Assembly (NCBI RefSeq): GCF_900119365.1
Contig: NZ_FPJO01000002.1
Coordinates: 434,001 to 498,000 of the forward strand
Source of the DNA: Streptomyces atratus
Lineage (GTDB): Bacteria > Actinomycetota > Actinomycetes > Streptomycetales > Streptomycetaceae
DNA length: 64,000 bases
Direction: 5' to 3'
The notes under the pieces: model-generated
The model's database searches: none
What the model saw: the letters and a program-made list of their open reading frames with translations, nothing else
Told to the model about the DNA's origin: nothing
Shown here: positions 1 to 8,086 of the stretch, piece by piece
Position numbering within the stretch: the stretch's first letter is position 1
Layout: each line of letters starts with the position of its first letter
Position numbers and translations under genes: made by a program

Positions 1-33
1 TATCTCCGTGTCTTTCGTCTCGGTAAGTGCCAT
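1..33 (-). CDS. 5' end of next Flp/Tad locus gene (partial)
   Basis: An ATG at position 33 on the minus strand opens a frame reading MALTETKDTEI before the window ends. It lies 15 bases past the stop of the CpaE-like gene, and a purine-rich stretch (GGGGGCAAG) sits a few bases upstream as a possible ribosome binding site. In Flp/Tad loci the gene after cpaE is normally the CpaF/TadA secretion ATPase, so that is the most likely identity. Eleven codons cannot prove it; the assignment rests on gene order. Confidence 0.4.
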   Translation of the reverse strand, partial: MALTETKDTEI

Positions 34-48
34 TGGTCAACTTGCCCC

Positions 49-1332
49 CTAGGTCGTCGGCCGTTTCCTGGAGTCGCCGTCGCGGTCGCGTCGGCGCCCG
101 ATCGAGCCTCGGTCGTTCTTGAACTTCGCGCCGGTCTTCGCGCCGTTCTTCTCCTTCTCAGGAACCTTGACGATGCCGAGCTCGCCCGCAAGGGCCCAGA
201 GGGCCTGTTTGACCGTGCTCTTGGAGTCGAGTTCGTGCAGCCGGCCGGCGTCGACGACGGCCTGGAGTTCCTTGAAGTTCGCCGGAATCGCGGTGTTGGC
301 CGTGCTGGTGCCGGTGATCTTCTCGATCAGCTGCGGCTGGATCTCGGTGTTGCGGATGAAGCGGTTGACGACGGTGACCGTCTCCTCCGCCTTGCGGATC
401 TGGAGCCGGTCCCACATCCGTACGACACGCTTGGCTCCGCGCACCGCGATCACATCGGGTGTGGTGACCAGCAGTGCCGTGTCGGCCATCTCGATGGCCG
501 CCGCGCTGGCGCCCTGGAGCTGGCTGCCGCAGTCGACGATCAGGACCTCGTAGCGCGAGCGCATGGCGCTGACGATCTGCCGGGCCGAGCGGTCGCTGAC
601 CTCCTCGGCGCTCTCGCCCTCGCTGGGTGCCAGGAGCAGCGCCAGACCGGTGCCGTGGCTGAACACGGCGTCGGACAGGACGCGCGGCGAGATGTCGGTG
701 ATCGACGACAGGTCGACGATGGAACGCCGGAACTGCACATCGAGGTACGAGCCGATGTCACCGGCCTGGAGGTCCATGTCGACCAGGGCGACAGTGCGCC
801 CGGACGCCTGGGCCGCCAGGGCCAGTTGTACGGCGGTGACGGTGGTCCCGACGCCGCCCTTGGCGCCGCTGACGCTGATGACCGTACCGCCGGGACCGGT
901 GAAGACATCGGCCCCGGTGGTCAGGTGGCGTCGGACTCCGACGGACCATTGGGCCGCGGATTGAACCCTGCTGGCCAATTCCTCATAGCTCAGGGGGAGG
1001 GTGACGACACCACGCGCACCCGACTCCATCGCGGACGAGAACAGACCGGGGGTGACATCGGCGGTGATCAGCACGACCCCGATGGCGGGGAAGCGCAGGG
1101 AGACCTCCCGGATCAGTTCCAGGGCCGGCACCGGTCCGATCCGCTCGTGGACCAGCACGACCTCGGGCAGATCGTCGAGCGACTCGCCCGCGAGGCGGGC
1201 GAGGGTGTCGATGAGCTGGGTCGAGTCGCTGACCGGAGCGGCCGGCTCCGCGTCGGGGAGCTGGCTGAGCAGGGTGGTGACGGATCTGGCCGCGTCGACG
1301 TCACCGACGGCCGGGAGGATCCTCGTGGTCAT
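49..1332 (-). CDS. CpaE-like pilus assembly ATPase (MinD/ParA family)
   Basis: A 427-residue protein of the CpaE/TadZ type, thought to localise the Flp/Tad pilus machine at the cell membrane. Residues 1-130 resemble a degenerate response-regulator receiver domain. Residues 156-164 are a deviant Walker A motif (GAKGGVGTT), followed near residue 181 by the Walker A' strand (VALVDMDLQAGD), as in MinD/ParA ATPases. The C-terminal 30 residues are basic and low-complexity. I chose the ATG at 1332 rather than an in-frame codon further upstream because GAGGA, overlapping the upstream stop codon, lies 6 bases before it. It is probably cotranscribed with the CpaB-like gene 7 bases upstream. Confidence 0.85.
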   Translation of the reverse strand: MTTRILPAVGDVDAARSVTTLLSQLPDAEPAAPVSDSTQLIDTLARLAGESLDDLPEVVLVHERIGPVPALELIREVSLRFPAIGVVLITADVTPGLFSSAMESGARGVVTLPLSYEELASRVQSAAQWSVGVRRHLTTGADVFTGPGGTVISVSGAKGGVGTTVTAVQLALAAQASGRTVALVDMDLQAGDIGSYLDVQFRRSIVDLSSITDISPRVLSDAVFSHGTGLALLLAPSEGESAEEVSDRSARQIVSAMRSRYEVLIVDCGSQLQGASAAAIEMADTALLVTTPDVIAVRGAKRVVRMWDRLQIRKAEETVTVVNRFIRNTEIQPQLIEKITGTSTANTAIPANFKELQAVVDAGRLHELDSKSTVKQALWALAGELGIVKVPEKEKNGAKTGAKFKNDRGSIGRRRDRDGDSRKRPTT

Positions 1333-1339
1333 TCGATCC

Positions 1340-2047
1340 TCACTTGTCCTTGTCGAGCGTGTAGGTGCGGTCGCCCGGACGGATGGTGCTGTCGCTGCCG
1401 GAGGCAAGGAGCGCGAGGCGTACGTGCGCCGCGAAGGACTCGGCGTAGGCGATGCGCTGGGTGTCGAGCGTGTTGAGCGCGAAGGTGATCGGGACAGCCT
1501 CGGTACCCATGTTTGACTTGCCGTCGTTGCTGGGCTCCAGGGCGGTCAGCTTGCCGACGTCCAGCACCTTGGCGTTGGAGACGATGACCTTCGACTGGGA
1601 CGGTTCCCCGTCCTTCTCACTCTCGAAGGTGGCGTAGATGTTGACCGTGGCGCCGGGGGTGATCTTGCCCGCGACACCGGTCGCTGCGTCGATCATGATG
1701 GCGATCTCCTGCTCCCCGGGCTGCAGTTCGGGACGCCGCTGCATCATGTCGGACTGGAGCAGCGAACCCTTGCGCAGCTGGGTGACGGCGATCTTGCCGT
1801 TCACCTCGGAGAGATCGGTGACCGCGTTGGTGGAGAGCCAGCGCTTGGGCATCGAGATCTTCTCGAACTGCCCGGAGGACAGGGCGGTATAGGGGGCTAC
1901 GTCGGACTTCAGCTGGTAGGCCGAGACCTCCGGCCCGACCTTGGAGTTGACATCGCTGATCACCGAGAGCACGCCGGCGAAGGCGCCGAAGGCGCACAGA
2001 ACCGACAAAAGCAGGAGTATCACGCCGCGGCGCTGACGGGAGTTCAT
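1340..2047 (-). CDS. CpaB/RcpC-like SAF-domain Flp pilus protein
   Basis: A 235-residue membrane-anchored protein. An N-terminal membrane segment (about residues 8-28, ILLLLSVLCAFGAFAGV) is followed by a SAF-like domain (about 40-105) with the usual sequence of defined entry, 'KISMPKRWL', and release of a second strand block. The rest is a beta-rich C-terminal domain (ITPGATVNIYATF). Proteins of this family (CpaB, RcpC) support Flp/Tad pilus assembly at the envelope. It lies directly upstream of the CpaE-like gene, with the start of a further gene after that, so the order fits a Tad locus. The Streptomyces version is shorter than Gram-negative CpaB. Confidence 0.8.
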   Translation of the reverse strand: MNSRQRRGVILLLLSVLCAFGAFAGVLSVISDVNSKVGPEVSAYQLKSDVAPYTALSSGQFEKISMPKRWLSTNAVTDLSEVNGKIAVTQLRKGSLLQSDMMQRRPELQPGEQEIAIMIDAATGVAGKITPGATVNIYATFESEKDGEPSQSKVIVSNAKVLDVGKLTALEPSNDGKSNMGTEAVPITFALNTLDTQRIAYAESFAAHVRLALLASGSDSTIRPGDRTYTLDKDK

Positions 2048-2122
2048 GGGCCGGACAACCTCGTTCGATTCGGATGCTTGGGGCAGCGGACAGAAGGGCG
2101 TCTACGGAGGAAAGCGGAAGCG

Positions 2123-3007
2123 CTAGGACTGCGGTGGTGCGAGCGCTCCATGGCTGAGGACACCGGCGGAGTGCATTCGGTTCTCGGCCGCGGGTAGCGG
2201 GGAGGAGCAGAACCCGCAGCGGTCACCGATGAGTTCCATTCGGCACCAGCGGCAGTTCTCACGGCGTACGGAGGCCACCAATTGGTACAGGACGGAGATG
2301 TCTGGCAGGTAGGCGGCGAATTCCACCAGTTTTCCGGTTCCCCACCATGCCGGGGATTCGGACGGAAGTGCGGACTCATGAATGGACTGGACCTGCCACG
2401 CGGGTGCGAGGGTCTCCTTCACCCACTCCGACTGGGACTGCCCCTTGGCGGTCATCAGATGGGTGCCGAATTCCGGACCGGTCGGCGGGTCGGCCTTCGG
2501 GCCGACCCTGACGAGCTGCGGTTCGGGCCCCGCGACCACGGCGAACTGCGAACCGGGCACCCAGGACTTCGCATGGGTCCTGAGGTCGACCGGGACCCGG
2601 TCGAACTTGGTGACGGAGTGGAGCAGGGCGCCCGCGTGGATGTAGTGCGTCAGCAGCCGGGCGGCGGAGGCGACCACTCCCGGGCTGAAGTCACAGATGG
2701 ACAACTGGCGCAGCTGCCTGACGAGTACGGCGACGCCCAGCGGCGGGAGGTCCACCTTGACCAGGGCGATGCGGTCGCTCTCCAGGACCGAGCGCACGGA
2801 GTAGAGCCGGCGCTCGTGCGCGGGCGAGATGCCGGACGGGTAGACGGCGACTACATAGCCGTGCTGTTCGAGCAGCACGTGCATGTCACCGATGGCCAGC
2901 TCCAGCGCCTGGGCATCGGGTGCCTGCAGCAGGGCGGCTGTCGGTGTCTGCTGATCGGTCGGAGGTAGTACCAAGTCAGCACTGGTCACTGCTATTGCGG
3001 TCGGCAC
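2123..3007 (-). CDS. Conserved hypothetical protein with C-terminal zinc ribbon
   Basis: A 294-residue protein with a GTG start preceded by GGGGAA. I do not recognise a named family for the main body. The C-terminus carries two CxxC knuckles (CRWC near residue 251 and CGFC near 264), consistent with a small zinc ribbon. There is no signal peptide or membrane segment. It is the gene immediately upstream of the CpaB-like gene on the same strand with a 75-base gap, so it may belong to the pilus operon, perhaps as a cytoplasmic regulator or assembly factor. The function is inferred from position only. Confidence 0.6.
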   Translation of the reverse strand: MPTAIAVTSADLVLPPTDQQTPTAALLQAPDAQALELAIGDMHVLLEQHGYVVAVYPSGISPAHERRLYSVRSVLESDRIALVKVDLPPLGVAVLVRQLRQLSICDFSPGVVASAARLLTHYIHAGALLHSVTKFDRVPVDLRTHAKSWVPGSQFAVVAGPEPQLVRVGPKADPPTGPEFGTHLMTAKGQSQSEWVKETLAPAWQVQSIHESALPSESPAWWGTGKLVEFAAYLPDISVLYQLVASVRRENCRWCRMELIGDRCGFCSSPLPAAENRMHSAGVLSHGALAPPQS

Positions 3008-3506
3008 GCTGTTCCCCGTTTCGGCTCCGGCCGGACGCCGGTCATGACGTCGGCCGCAATCGCTCCTGCTCCGCGGTTCTGCCTCAGCACTTTATCCACG
3101 TCTTACCTGGCAGAGAACACTTTTCGGAGGCCAGTCCGACAACATGTGCGAGGCGCCCGCGTTACACCGGAGTGCTAAATCGGATCAAATCGAAAATCGT
3201 CAACTTCTGTACAACTGCGGAGGGTTACGGATCCACCTCCCGGCCACCTTGCGCCGGGAAATCATCCGCGCACGTCAGCACGGATGCGGAACCTTGCGCA
3301 CCGGCCTCGCACCGGGGGCCGGATCGTCACTGTCCGAGCACTCCGCCCCTTCACCCGCACGTGACCCCGAGAGGTCAACAAAACGTCAATTCACAGGCGC
3401 GCCGACTGGACTTCGGCGGCCCACGGAGGGCATCGCGGGGCACAAGCGGAGCGCGAACGGACCCATCCGACGGACACGATCACCGCAGGTCTCGCTGCCA
3501 GAGGTC
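3008..3506. other. Intergenic region upstream of chitinase and the minus-strand pilus genes
   Basis: About 500 bases between divergent genes with no convincing coding frame. It is less GC-rich around 3160-3220 than the flanks, as expected for a region holding the promoters of the minus-strand pilus genes. I could not place a confident -10/-35 pair for the minus strand. Confidence 0.5.
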
Positions 3507-3537
3507 TTGACAACTCGATTGGTCTGGACCAGCTTAT
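3507..3537 (+). promoter_or_regulatory. Chitinase promoter with DasR-type operator (dre)
   Basis: A consensus -35 hexamer TTGACA (3507-3512) is followed by a near-palindrome TGGTCTGGACCA (3520-3531). The DasR-responsive element of Streptomyces has the core TGGTCTAGACCA, so 11 of 12 core positions match. The site lies in the spacer and reaches the likely -10 region (3532-3537), where a bound repressor would block polymerase. DasR is the GntR-family N-acetylglucosamine-responsive repressor that controls chitin use, so the site fits the chitinase downstream. Confidence 0.75.
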
Positions 3538-3685
3538 CGGCCAACGGTGGCCACCGTTCCTCAACTCCACATCCCCTTTCTTCTCCCCGTCACCTCCCGG
3601 ACGGTCCGGAGCACCGCCGGTCCCCCGCCGGCTCGTCCCCGGGCACTCCCGGCAGGTATCCCCAACTCCCCCACGGAGGCAGCAA

Positions 3686-5419
3686 GTGGAACGTTCCCCC
3701 CTCAGCGGCCACAGAATCCACGGGCGCCGCCGAATCCGGCTCGGCGCCACCATGGCCGTCCTCGCGGCCGGCGCGCTGACCGCCACAGGTCTCGCCGGAA
3801 GCGCCCAGGCCGCCGACATCAACGTCGCCAAGAACGCGGGCTTCGAGTCCGGGCTCGCCAACTGGTCCTGTACGGGCAGCGGCGGCACCACCGTCTCCTC
3901 CCCCGTGCACGGTGGCACCGCCGCCCTCAAGGCCACGCCGTCCGGCCAGGACACCGCGCGGTGCAGGCAGACCGTGGCCGTGAAGCCCGGCTCGACGTAC
4001 ACGCTCAGCTCCTGGGTGCAGGGCGGGTACGCGTACCTCGGCGCGAGCGGCACCGGAACCACCGACGTGTCGACCTGGTCCCCCGGCTCCGGCGACTGGA
4101 CGCAGCTCACCACCACCTTCAAGACCGGCCCGAACACCACCTCGGTCGACGTCTACACGCACGGCTGGTACGGGCAGTCCGCCTATCTGGTGGACGACGT
4201 CTCGGTCAACGGCCCCGACGGCGGGGGCGGCACCGACCCGGAGCCGACCATCCCGTCCGCCCCGGCCGGGCTCGCGGTCGGCGCGACCACCTCCTCCTCC
4301 GTGGCCCTGTCCTGGAACGCGGTGTCCGGCGCGACCGGCTACACCGTCTACCGGGACGGTCAGAAGGCGACCACGACCACCGGGAACTCGGCGACGGTCA
4401 CGGGGCTGGCCGCCGACACGGCGTACCAGTTCGCGGTGACCGCCACCAACGCGGCCGGCGAGTCCGTCAAGTCGACGACGGTCAGCGGCCGTACGGCCAA
4501 GGAGAGCGGCGGCAACCCCAACCCCGGCACCTCCGTCCCCAAGCACGCGGTGACCGGCTACTGGCAGAATTTCAAAAACGGCGCGACCGTGCAGAAGCTC
4601 AGCGACGTACCCGCGAACTACGACATCATCGCGGTCTCCTTCGCCGACGCCACGAGCACGCCGGGCGCCGTCACCTTCAACCTGGACACGGCGGGCCTGA
4701 ACGGCTACACCGTCGACCGGTTCAAGGCCGACATCAAGGCGAAGCAGGCGGCCGGGAAGAACGTCATCATCTCGGTCGGCGGCGAGAAGGGCTCCATCTC
4801 GGTCAACAGCGACGCCTCCGCGACCAACTTCGCGAACTCGGTCCACTCGCTCATCCAGGAGTACGGCTTCAACGGTGTCGACATCGACCTGGAGAACGGC
4901 CTCAACTCCACGTACATGACGAAGGCGCTGCGCTCGCTGTCGCAGAAGGCGGGCTCGGGCCTCGTCATCACGATGGCCCCGCAGACCATCGACATGCAGT
5001 CCACGGGGAGCGAGTACTTCAAGACGGCACTCGGCATCAAGGACATCCTGACCGTCGTCAACACGCAGTACTACAACAGCGGTTCGATGCTCGGCTGCGA
5101 CGGCAAGGTCTACTCGCAGGGCTCGGTGGACTTCCTCACCGCGCTCGCCTGCATTCAGCTGGAGGGCGGCCTCGACCCGTCCCAGGTCGGCCTCGGGGTG
5201 CCCGCCTCCACGAGCGGCGCGGGCGGCGGCTATGTCTCGCCCTCGGTCGTGAACGCGGCCCTGGACTGCCTGGCCTCCGGCACCGACTGCGGCACGTTCA
5301 AGCCCTCGAAGACGTACCCCGGCATCCGGGGCGCGATGACCTGGTCGACCAACTGGGACGCCAAGTCGGGCAACGCCTGGTCGAACGCGGTGGCGCCGCA
5401 CGTGCACGGCCTGCCGTAA
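3686..5419 (+). CDS. Secreted GH18 chitinase with carbohydrate-binding and FnIII domains
   Basis: A 577-residue modular chitinase. It has a twin-arginine-like basic signal peptide (GRRRIRLG then a hydrophobic stretch; predicted cut after AQA, residue 42), a carbohydrate-binding module (about 44-176), a fibronectin type III domain (about 187-271) and a GH18 catalytic domain (about 285-577). The GH18 catalytic motif reads NGVDIDLE (396-403), making Glu403 the proton donor; the usual first Asp of DGxDxDxE is Asn, as in several Streptomyces chitinases. The substrate-assisted retaining mechanism and chitin substrate follow from the family. The GTG start is preceded by GGAGG at 3675. The upstream dre site implies repression by DasR and induction by chitin-derived sugars. 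It appears to be a single-gene unit. Confidence 0.93.
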   Translation: MERSPLSGHRIHGRRRIRLGATMAVLAAGALTATGLAGSAQAADINVAKNAGFESGLANWSCTGSGGTTVSSPVHGGTAALKATPSGQDTARCRQTVAVKPGSTYTLSSWVQGGYAYLGASGTGTTDVSTWSPGSGDWTQLTTTFKTGPNTTSVDVYTHGWYGQSAYLVDDVSVNGPDGGGGTDPEPTIPSAPAGLAVGATTSSSVALSWNAVSGATGYTVYRDGQKATTTTGNSATVTGLAADTAYQFAVTATNAAGESVKSTTVSGRTAKESGGNPNPGTSVPKHAVTGYWQNFKNGATVQKLSDVPANYDIIAVSFADATSTPGAVTFNLDTAGLNGYTVDRFKADIKAKQAAGKNVIISVGGEKGSISVNSDASATNFANSVHSLIQEYGFNGVDIDLENGLNSTYMTKALRSLSQKAGSGLVITMAPQTIDMQSTGSEYFKTALGIKDILTVVNTQYYNSGSMLGCDGKVYSQGSVDFLTALACIQLEGGLDPSQVGLGVPASTSGAGGGYVSPSVVNAALDCLASGTDCGTFKPSKTYPGIRGAMTWSTNWDAKSGNAWSNAVAPHVHGLP

Positions 5420-5486
5420 CCGACGGCCGGTGGGTGACCGGCAGCCGGTACATGACGAACGGCCGGTACGCACACGGCACCCTGCC

Positions 5487-5675
5487 GTGACGGTGGTGCT
5501 GTCCTGCAACTCGTCGACCGTCCCCCGGGCCGGCCAGTCGATCCTCCGGATCACCGGGTACTACCGGGCGCCCTCGGCCGGCACCGACTGGACCTGCCCG
5601 GCCGGGCGCGGGGAGCGGTTCTGGTACTGGCAGGTGAACAACGGCCGGAGCATCATCTGCGCCTCGGCGGCCTGA
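5487..5675 (+). CDS. Possible small cysteine-containing ORF or gene remnant
   Basis: From a GTG at 5487 the plus strand encodes about 62 codons with G or C at essentially every third position, while the codons just before it do not show this bias. The product contains three Cys and aromatic-rich segments (RITGYYR, RFWYWQVNNGR). There is no recognisable ribosome binding site and no signal peptide. It could be the surviving 3' end of a lost gene, a small real gene, or chance. I do not recognise the sequence. It lies between the chitinase and the RidA gene, which points the other way. Confidence 0.3.
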   Translation: MTVVLSCNSSTVPRAGQSILRITGYYRAPSAGTDWTCPAGRGERFWYWQVNNGRSIICASAA

Positions 5676-5763
5676 CCGGACGCGGCTCGACGTCCCCATG
5701 GGGTGGAGCGCCGTGCCGTGTGCGGTGGTGCGGTGGAACGGTGCGGCAAGTGGATCAGCTGGT

Positions 5764-6174
5764 TCAGCCGAGCACCGCGAGCGCGTCGATCTCGATCAGC
5801 AGGCCCTTGGGGAGGCCGACGTAGACCGTCGTACGGGCGGCGGGGGCCGCCTTGAGGTTCTGCTCGGCGAAGTAGGAGTTGTAGATCTCGTTCATCTCGG
5901 CGAAGTGGTCCACGTCCGTGAGGTAGACGCGCATCATCATCACGTCGTCCCAGCTCGCGCCGCCCTCCTCCAGGATCGCCTTGACGTTGGCGAAGGTCTG
6001 GAGGGTCTGCTCGCGCAGTGTCGGACCGGCGGGGGTCGGGGCCCGGCCCTCGACGGCGGGCAGGAAGCCGACCTGGCCGGCGACCTGGAGGATGTTCCCC
6101 TTCTTCACCCCGTGCGAGAACTTCGCGGGGGGCGTGGTGTGGGTGCTCGGGGTGAGGGCGATCTTCTCGGTCAT
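5764..6174 (-). CDS. RidA/YjgF-family enamine/imine deaminase
   Basis: A 136-residue RidA-family protein, close to the usual 125-135. Family features include the trimer-core strands ILQVAGQVGF and the C-terminal block VYVGLPKGLLIEIDALAV, although the catalytic Arg usually found in 'RxxV' is here part of ARTTVYVGL. RidA proteins hydrolyse reactive enamines/imines released by PLP enzymes. It follows the IclR regulator by 6 bases, and a PLP-dependent D-amino-acid aldolase/deaminase sits divergently nearby, which fits a role in removing its dehydratase by-products. Confidence 0.88.
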   Translation of the reverse strand: MTEKIALTPSTHTTPPAKFSHGVKKGNILQVAGQVGFLPAVEGRAPTPAGPTLREQTLQTFANVKAILEEGGASWDDVMMMRVYLTDVDHFAEMNEIYNSYFAEQNLKAAPAARTTVYVGLPKGLLIEIDALAVLG

Positions 6175-6180
6175 GGCTGT

Positions 6181-6939
6181 TCAGGCTTTCCTGGGTCGGG
6201 TGGTGCCGGAGTACTCCCGGCTGATGGAGTCGGCGGTACGGCGCACCAGCGGGAGCAGGGTGAGGAGTTCCTCGGCCGTGACGACGACATTGGGCGCGGA
6301 GACCGACATCGCGGCGACGACCCGCCCGTCCGCCCCTCGGACGGGGGCGCCGACGCAGTTGATGGACTCCTCGTGGCCGCCGAGGTCGGTGGCCCAGCCC
6401 TGTTCGCGGACGACGGTGAGCTCCTTGAGGAAGGCACCGGCGTTCGGGGTCGAACGGGACGTGTACATGGGGTAGTCGAGCTTCTCGGCGACGGCGCGCC
6501 GCTCGGGCTCGGAGAGGTCGGCGAGGAGCAGCTTCGCGACGGCGGCGACGGTGATCGCGACGGGCTTGCCGATCCGCGAGTACATCCTGACCGGGTAGCG
6601 GCTCTCGACCTTGTCGATGTAGAGGACCTCCTGTTCCTCGTACACCGCGAGATGCACGGTGTGACCGCAGCTCTCGTTGAGTTCGACGAGGTGGGGGTGG
6701 GCGATCTCCCGTACGTCGAGGTTCTCGACGGCCTCCTGCGCGAGGGCGAAGAGGCGGGCGCCGAGGCGGTAGCGCTGGTCCTGCTGGCGGTAGACGAGTC
6801 CGTGCTCGTGGAGCGTACGGAGCAGGCGCAGCGCCGTGGACTTGTGGACACCGAGCCGCTCGGCGACCTGGCCGAGGTCGGCGGGTCCCTGGGCGAGCAG
6901 AGGCAGGATGCTCAGCGCCCGGTCGACGGTCTGACTCAT
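6181..6939 (-). CDS. IclR-family transcriptional regulator
   Basis: A 252-residue IclR regulator. The N-terminal winged helix (about 1-65) contains LGVHKSTALRLLRTL, the recognition-helix region. The C-terminal effector domain (about 80-245) contains the typical blocks GHTVHLAVYEEQEVLYIDK and GWATDLGGHEESINCVGAPV. The ATG at 6939 overlaps the kinase stop as ATGA and has GGAGGT about 10 bases upstream, so I prefer it to an upstream ATG. Translational coupling to the kinase suggests it regulates this kinase-IclR-RidA operon and probably the divergent deaminase, with a sugar acid or amino-acid metabolite as ligand (inference). Confidence 0.9.
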   Translation of the reverse strand: MSQTVDRALSILPLLAQGPADLGQVAERLGVHKSTALRLLRTLHEHGLVYRQQDQRYRLGARLFALAQEAVENLDVREIAHPHLVELNESCGHTVHLAVYEEQEVLYIDKVESRYPVRMYSRIGKPVAITVAAVAKLLLADLSEPERRAVAEKLDYPMYTSRSTPNAGAFLKELTVVREQGWATDLGGHEESINCVGAPVRGADGRVVAAMSVSAPNVVVTAEELLTLLPLVRRTADSISREYSGTTRPRKA

Positions 6940-7979
6940 GTCGTACGTACCTCCTGGTCGTCCCCCGTCCACCCGGGGCCGAGACGAAGTCTCCCCCAGG
7001 CGTCGTCGTCCAGTGCGGCAAGGGAGTCGGCGTGCGCGCGGGCCGGTGGAGCGGTGAGGTCGCCGGGGACGGTGAGGACGGCGGCGGCCATGAGGTGGCC
7101 GTGCCGGACGCGGTCGCGTACGGGGAGGTCGCGGAGGGTGGCGGAGAGGAACCCGGCGGCGAAGGCGTCGCCGGCGCCGACGGGTGCGACGACGTCCACG
7201 CGCAGGGCGGGGACGGTGGTGACGTCACCGGTGCCCGAGAAGACCGTCGCGCCCTCCGCGCCCCGCTTCACGACCAGGACGGACGGCTCCGGCAGCGCCG
7301 CCCGGATCGCCTCCGCGCCCGTCACTCCCCATGCCTCCTCCGCCTCGTCCTCGCCGACGAAGACCAGGTCGCTGCGGCGGGCCGGTTCGAGGAGCACCTC
7401 GGGGGACGCGTCGGCGTCGCGCCACAGGCCGGGCCGGTGGTTGACGTCGAAGGAGATCAGCGGGCGGCCGGGCCGGGGCGCGGTCAGGTCGTGGAGCAGG
7501 TCCAGGCAGTCGGCGGAGAGCGCCGCGGTGATGCCGGACAGGTGCAGGACCCGGGTCGCGGGCAGCGTCTCGTACGGGATGTTCCGGGGCGACATCGCGG
7601 AGGCGGCGGAGCCGGCCCGGTAGTAGGCGACCTCGTGCACATCGGTGGCCCGGTCGGTGGCGGTGCGGAAGTAGATCCCGGTGGGCCGCGAGGGGTCGCG
7701 CCGCACTCCGGAGGTGTCGACCCCGTATCCGGCGATCGCCTCGACGAGGTGGTCGCCGAAGCCGTCGGCGCCGACCCGGCTGACCCAGGCCGTCCGGTGT
7801 CCGACGGCGGCCAGCGCGCAGGCGACATTGGACTCGGCGCCGCCGATGCCACGGCCGAAGGAGGGTACGTCGGCGAGGCGTCCGGGCTGCGACGGCAGGA
7901 ACGTCACCATGGACTCGCCGAGGCACACGACTTCGGCGGCCGTGGCGGCGTCGGTGGTCCTGGCCGGGGTTCCGGACAC
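6936..7979 (-). CDS. PfkB-family sugar kinase, KDG kinase-like
   Basis: A 347-residue ribokinase/PfkB-fold kinase. Near the N-terminus it reads VVCLGESMVTFLPSQPG, the pattern of 2-keto-3-deoxygluconate kinases, followed by the GG of signature 1 (GRGIGGAESNVA). The C-terminal signature 2 reads DVVAPVGAGDAFAAGF, whose Asp in GAGD is the catalytic base. The GTG at 7979 is chosen because GAGGAG sits 6 bases upstream. The gene heads the operon with the IclR regulator and RidA. KDG is the likely substrate from family resemblance, but other 2-keto-3-deoxy sugar acids are possible. Confidence 0.85.
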   Translation of the reverse strand: MSGTPARTTDAATAAEVVCLGESMVTFLPSQPGRLADVPSFGRGIGGAESNVACALAAVGHRTAWVSRVGADGFGDHLVEAIAGYGVDTSGVRRDPSRPTGIYFRTATDRATDVHEVAYYRAGSAASAMSPRNIPYETLPATRVLHLSGITAALSADCLDLLHDLTAPRPGRPLISFDVNHRPGLWRDADASPEVLLEPARRSDLVFVGEDEAEEAWGVTGAEAIRAALPEPSVLVVKRGAEGATVFSGTGDVTTVPALRVDVVAPVGAGDAFAAGFLSATLRDLPVRDRVRHGHLMAAAVLTVPGDLTAPPARAHADSLAALDDDAWGRLRLGPGWTGDDQEVRTT

Positions 7980-8086
7980 TCGGGGCTCCTCGCGGGTTCG
8001 GTGATGCGGTTCGGGGCGCGGCGGGGGGTGCACGCCATTGACCCGGCGTCGGCTCGGATGTTAGACAGCGTCAAGCGATATACGCA

